The notes beneath the pieces were generated by a model. That model searched no databases and was not told the DNA's origin. It saw only the letters and a program-made list of their open reading frames with translations. A stretch of 64,000 nt of DNA, taken from positions 124,001 through 188,000 of the forward strand of contig NZ_MZNT01000011.1 of the NCBI RefSeq assembly GCF_002042965.1, given 5' to 3'. The DNA comes from Paenibacillus sp. 32352 (GTDB lineage: Bacteria > Bacillota > Bacilli > Paenibacillales > NBRC-103111). Each line of letters starts with the position of its first letter. Within the stretch, counting starts at the first letter, position 1. Shown here piece after piece: positions 61,067-64,000 of the stretch. The position numbers and the translations under genes were made by a program.

Positions 61067-61882
61067 ATGGTTAAGAAAGAACGTTGCTTCTGTGGAAGCG
61101 GGAAGGCTTCGAAAAATTGTCATCGGGTCGCTTCTGACAGTCGTGCGGCACACCTATTCAAACTTTATGAGCAAGTTGAAACTACAGTTGAATCATATTT
61201 TAAGCATACTGATAATACCCACCAGTGTTTCTCGGGATGTAGTAATTGTTGCAGCGATTTCTTTACAGTCTCAGAGGTTGAGCTTGAGATAATCATGGAT
61301 GAAATTCATACTACATGGACTGAGCAGGAAATTATCAACCTATATAAAAAAGTGATGGATAATGTCCGGGATTTTCAAGCTGAACATCCAGATTTAGATA
61401 ATGCAATCCAGACCCAGCTTGATTACGAGGGCAACTTAAATAAGTTCAAATCATTTAAAGGTGGTAAAACTAGAACAAGCTTCCCATGTCCGCTTCTTAA
61501 CGAGGAAAATGGAAGGTGTTCAGTCTATAGCAAACGCCCAATGGTTTGTAGAACGCATGGAACCACTCATTTTAAGTTAGACGAGAAGCTGAATTCAATA
61601 GAGAGTACAGTGTGTGAATATATCCCGAGTCGATTACAAAATAATGATATTACACCTGATGTGACTGACTTACAGACAAAGTACGAGGAAATAGTAAACG
61701 TCACAGCTAAGCAGGGATCGCTTTATATTCGGAAACTCCCACTATTTTACGGTATTTATACTTTCGCTTCGATGCAGCGGTTTAATCCTATCAAGCCAAC
61801 GGTTGTAAACCGACACAATTTAGATATGTCGATTCAAGAAAGCAATTCGATGCAGCTTAAAAAGGCAGCGGCTATAAAGTGA
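61067..61882 (+). CDS. SEC-C motif plus YkgJ-type Cys-cluster protein
   Basis: A 271-aa protein. The N-terminus CFCGSGKASKNCH is a SEC-C zinc motif. Then comes CFSGCSNCCSDFFTVSEVEL, the CxxCC signature of the YkgJ/PF03692 Zn- or Fe-S-binding family, with its second half FPCPLLNEENGRCSVYSKRP and MVCRTHG. About ten Cys residues could hold a metal cluster. GGAGG precedes the start. The function of the family is poorly known. Confidence 0.82.
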   Translation: MVKKERCFCGSGKASKNCHRVASDSRAAHLFKLYEQVETTVESYFKHTDNTHQCFSGCSNCCSDFFTVSEVELEIIMDEIHTTWTEQEIINLYKKVMDNVRDFQAEHPDLDNAIQTQLDYEGNLNKFKSFKGGKTRTSFPCPLLNEENGRCSVYSKRPMVCRTHGTTHFKLDEKLNSIESTVCEYIPSRLQNNDITPDVTDLQTKYEEIVNVTAKQGSLYIRKLPLFYGIYTFASMQRFNPIKPTVVNRHNLDMSIQESNSMQLKKAAAIK

Positions 61883-61902
61883 GTTTACAAGGGAGTTACG
61901 GT

Positions 61903-62004
61903 ATGGGGCATGGAAAACTAATCTTCATTAGACGAAGTCGGATCAATAGCTATAAAAGGCTGATTAGAGATGAGTGGGATCATTACTTCGACCTAAAAAA
62001 ATAA
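61903..62004 (+). CDS. small ORF before the Cys-rich gene, possible frameshift partner
   Basis: A 33-aa ORF starting MGHGKLIFIRRSRINSYKR and ending DLKK. AAGGGAG lies 7 nt before the ATG, a good site, while the following gene at 61974 has none. The ORF ends on a run of seven A (CTA AAA AAA TAA). A -1 slip there would continue directly into the next reading frame and give one protein of about 165 aa. Confidence 0.55.
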   Translation: MGHGKLIFIRRSRINSYKRLIRDEWDHYFDLKK

Positions 62005-62396
62005 GGGTTAGAGTTAATGATTTTGATTTAAAGGGTAAATCAGTAAGTTTTTATTTCCATGCAGGTAATTGTCATGTTTTTAAAGATTCCTCGAAGGGGT
62101 GCTCATTATTTCTTCAAGGTCTAGAAGATTTAGAAAAGCACAAAGATACGGATAAATCGAATCCCAAGCATTGTCCATATGTTAATCAGCTAATGAAGGA
62201 AGAACCTGAGCGTATGTTTCCAATAAATCTCTACAAGTATAAATGTGGTCACTACAGTACAGGTCAAGGGCAGCACAGGTTTTGTATTTCTGGCACATTA
62301 GGTAGATCCATACCTACGGTGATTTTGGGGTTTGAAGATCATTTGAATTGTGGTTCATGTTCGGAGGAAAGTTGTTATACTCTCAAATCTTTTTAA
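61974..62396 (+). CDS. Cys/His-containing hypothetical protein (perhaps the 3' part of a frameshifted gene)
   Basis: A 140-aa frame opening at GTG 61974 without a recognisable ribosome site and overlapping the small ORF 61903-62004 by 31 nt. Several Cys/His are spaced along it (GNCHVF, KHCPYVN, YKCGHYS, FCISG, NCGSCSEESCYTL), suggesting metal binding. It is either expressed by -1 frameshifting at the A7 tract, by reinitiation, or is a disrupted gene. Function unknown. Confidence 0.6.
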   Translation: MGSLLRPKKIRVRVNDFDLKGKSVSFYFHAGNCHVFKDSSKGCSLFLQGLEDLEKHKDTDKSNPKHCPYVNQLMKEEPERMFPINLYKYKCGHYSTGQGQHRFCISGTLGRSIPTVILGFEDHLNCGSCSEESCYTLKSF

Positions 62397-62418
62397 TTGA
62401 AGGAGATACTTCAAGCTC

Positions 62419-63306
62419 ATGTATACAATAAATCTGTTTGAATCATCTATGCACTCTACTCATTTGAATAACAATACATACATAAAGTTTGAGTTCGATT
62501 TGAGAGTCTCAGAAAACATCCAGTTTTATGAAATCTCTCTGTCTGATCAAACGCACAGGTTTCAAAACATTTTGGACATTCAGGTATCATCAAAAGTTAA
62601 CTCCACTTTTTTGAAAAAAGCTGTTGGAGCAATCCAGTCCAACATCCGAGTATTCAATCAAAGCTCTGGCTATAGGGAATGGGATTGGATATTTGACTCA
62701 AATGATATCTCTGCCATAGAAGGAGTTCGTACTGGTGATCTGTATTTCACAATTGATGTTAAAGCTATTGTAGAAGTTAGGGAGAACGGAAATAAAATCA
62801 TTCCGATAACCGGCAGCCAACAAATAAAGATACCTGAGTCTGATTGGATTCGGTTCATACATTATTACGGGTATTCCACCAAATACGGAGTAAGCCTTCC
62901 TACAGCATTGTTAAACGACAAAAGTTGGATTCGAGCATATGAGCAGCTTGATATTGCTCGTGAGCATATGCAGCGGGGCATGACCTACGATGCCCTTCGA
63001 CAGTGTCTCTCCGTAATTGAATCGTATACGGATATTGGAAATGGTCGTGGGGGTCCATATAGCCCGAAAGTTTGGGAAGAGTTTCTCAGCGATATTACAG
63101 AGCAAAAAAGAGAGGGAATAACTGGGTTGTTAACTGGGGTATCTACTTACTTAAATAAAGTTGGACATCATCGCAACTCAAAATTAAAAGATAACGGAAA
63201 TCTACCTGCTGTCCCAGTTGACCAGTATGAAGCCGAGCTAATGATAGGTGTATCCCATCTAGTAGTTGCATATTTAGAAAGACTGAGTGGGGGAAGTGAC
63301 AAATGA
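62419..63306 (+). CDS. hypothetical partner of the OLD-family ATPase
   Basis: A 295-aa protein with a beta-rich N-terminal half (YIKFEFDLRVSENIQFYEIS) and a helical C-terminal half (IAREHMQRGMTYDALRQCLS; YEAELMIGVSHLVVAYLERL). The HHRNSKLKDN turn between the last helices is typical of helical RNase-like or sensor domains, but I cannot name a family. It overlaps the ATPase gene by ATGA, so the two are almost surely made together. Confidence 0.72.
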   Translation: MYTINLFESSMHSTHLNNNTYIKFEFDLRVSENIQFYEISLSDQTHRFQNILDIQVSSKVNSTFLKKAVGAIQSNIRVFNQSSGYREWDWIFDSNDISAIEGVRTGDLYFTIDVKAIVEVRENGNKIIPITGSQQIKIPESDWIRFIHYYGYSTKYGVSLPTALLNDKSWIRAYEQLDIAREHMQRGMTYDALRQCLSVIESYTDIGNGRGGPYSPKVWEEFLSDITEQKREGITGLLTGVSTYLNKVGHHRNSKLKDNGNLPAVPVDQYEAELMIGVSHLVVAYLERLSGGSDK

Positions 63307-64000
63307 AAATTAAAAAGGTGAAAATCCAGAACTTTAAGAGCTTTTACGGGGAGTTCGTCTTAGAGCTTAGTGAGGGAATGAATATCCTAGTCGGGAATAA
63401 TGAGGCTGGGAAAAGTACTATTCTAGAAGCGATTCACTTAGCACTAACTGGGCTTATTAATGGCAGACAAATCAAAAATGAGTTAACACAGTATTATTTC
63501 AACAATACAGTTGTAAGTGAATACTTAACAAGATTGGAGCAAAGACAAAGCCACGAGTTACCTTACATATTGATTGAAGTATATTTGAGTGGCGATGATA
63601 TAGCCTTGTTAGAAGGTAATGGTAATAGCGATCGAGCAAAGGAAAGCGGAATCTCACTTAAAATTTGTTTCGATGAAAAGTATCAAGCTGAATATGAACA
63701 GTTAGTAAGCAAGGGAGACGTAAAAACACTCCCCATAGAATATTATGATTTGGTCTGGTCTACATTTGCCAGGGAGATAATAACGACAAAAAGCATTCCA
63801 CTAAAGTCTGCCATGATTGATTCGTCAAGTAATCGATACCAAAATGGATCTGATGTTTATATTTCCAGAATTGTTCGGGACAACCTAGAGCCTGAAGATA
63901 TAGTGGATATTTCCCAAGCGCATAGAAAAATGCGAGATAATTTCATGGGTTCAGAATCCATTCAAGCTATTAATGCAAAAATTCAAGAAACCGCTGTTCT
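63303..64000 (+). CDS. OLD-family ATP-dependent endonuclease / AAA ATPase, partial (runs off the right edge)
   Basis: An open frame from ATG 63303 to the end of the window (about 232 codons, no stop). The N-terminus is an SMC/RecF-type ABC ATPase: MKIKKVKIQNFKSFYGEFVL, Walker A LVGNNEAGKST near residue 30, then ILEAIHLALTGLINGR. The block LPIEYYDLVWSTFAREI followed by MIDSSSNRYQNGSDVYISRI resembles OLD-family nucleases often adjacent to UvrD-like helicases. The C-terminal TOPRIM domain should lie beyond the window. OLD proteins act in phage defence (Gabija GajA, phage P2 Old). Confidence 0.85.
   Translation, partial: MKIKKVKIQNFKSFYGEFVLELSEGMNILVGNNEAGKSTILEAIHLALTGLINGRQIKNELTQYYFNNTVVSEYLTRLEQRQSHELPYILIEVYLSGDDIALLEGNGNSDRAKESGISLKICFDEKYQAEYEQLVSKGDVKTLPIEYYDLVWSTFAREIITTKSIPLKSAMIDSSSNRYQNGSDVYISRIVRDNLEPEDIVDISQAHRKMRDNFMGSESIQAINAKIQETAV

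Noticed and set aside
63303..64000. firm Gabija (gajAB) assignment
   Set aside because: Only the ATPase half is visible; the TOPRIM domain and any helicase partner lie outside the window.

Overview
The window looks like a Paenibacillus-type chromosome (spore-forming Firmicute). The evidence is strong AGGAGG ribosome sites, YesM/YesN two-component proteins, a pdhABCD operon, a LipL-type lipoyl transferase and a pro-sigma-K gene. Bases 1 to about 33.6 kb are GC-richer and hold ordinary host genes. From about 33.6 kb to the right edge the DNA is visibly more AT-rich, the codon choice changes, and almost every gene is an unfamiliar hypothetical. I read this right half as one horizontally acquired element.

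Host part. On the minus strand (1-4.9 kb) is a drug-efflux module: MarR, a short HlyD/EmrA adaptor, an EmrB-type DHA2 MFS pump, a second lipoprotein adaptor and a secreted protein cut by the left edge. A divergent MarR gene and lipL follow, then an esterase and the pyruvate dehydrogenase operon pdhA-pdhB-pdhC-pdhD (7.5-12.9 kb), which carries a large palindromic structure between pdhB and pdhC. Next come a sugar-binding lipoprotein with a YesM/YesN-type system and a GPH-family sugar symporter (13.0-19.5 kb). A second efflux module follows (19.6-24.6 kb): TetR, HlyD, ABC-2 permease, and a secreted protein homologous to the one at the left edge. An IclR regulator with a palindromic operator faces a polyamine-type ABC importer and an M20 peptidase (24.7-30.9 kb). 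Two hypotheticals and an HD hydrolase lead to sigK.

The junction. The host sigK (pro-sigma-K) is cut after about 67 codons at position ~33,611. A complete, diverged, AT-rich sigK follows 200 bp later with a similar leader. This is the configuration expected of a skin-like sigK-intervening element, but here the inserted DNA brings its own full-length pro-sigma-K. The other end lies beyond the window, and no large recombinase was seen inside it.

Element part (33.6-64 kb). All coding is on the plus strand. It includes a 'RFPWA' zinc-finger family, three secreted or wall-linked proteins (stalk domain plus transglutaminase-like; IPHTG-anchored; 1130-aa secreted), and a D12-class adenine methyltransferase. 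There are two tandem triplets of paralogous unknown proteins, a serine-resolvase-like protein without its catalytic serine, an HNH-like protein, a GLUG-repeat secreted protein and two membrane proteins. Toward the right edge are a GNAT enzyme, a cytoplasmic trypsin-like protease, a SEC-C/YkgJ-type protein, a possibly frameshifted Cys-rich gene, and an OLD-family ATPase/nuclease cut by the window edge with an overlapping partner.

Two non-coding arrays stand out: four exact-period 41-bp repeats with internal dyads (48306-48469), and about ten TTATAAAAA..CGAG repeats at alternating 22/29-31 bp spacing (51699-51962). They look like protein-binding arrays (iteron- or centromere-like) belonging to the element.
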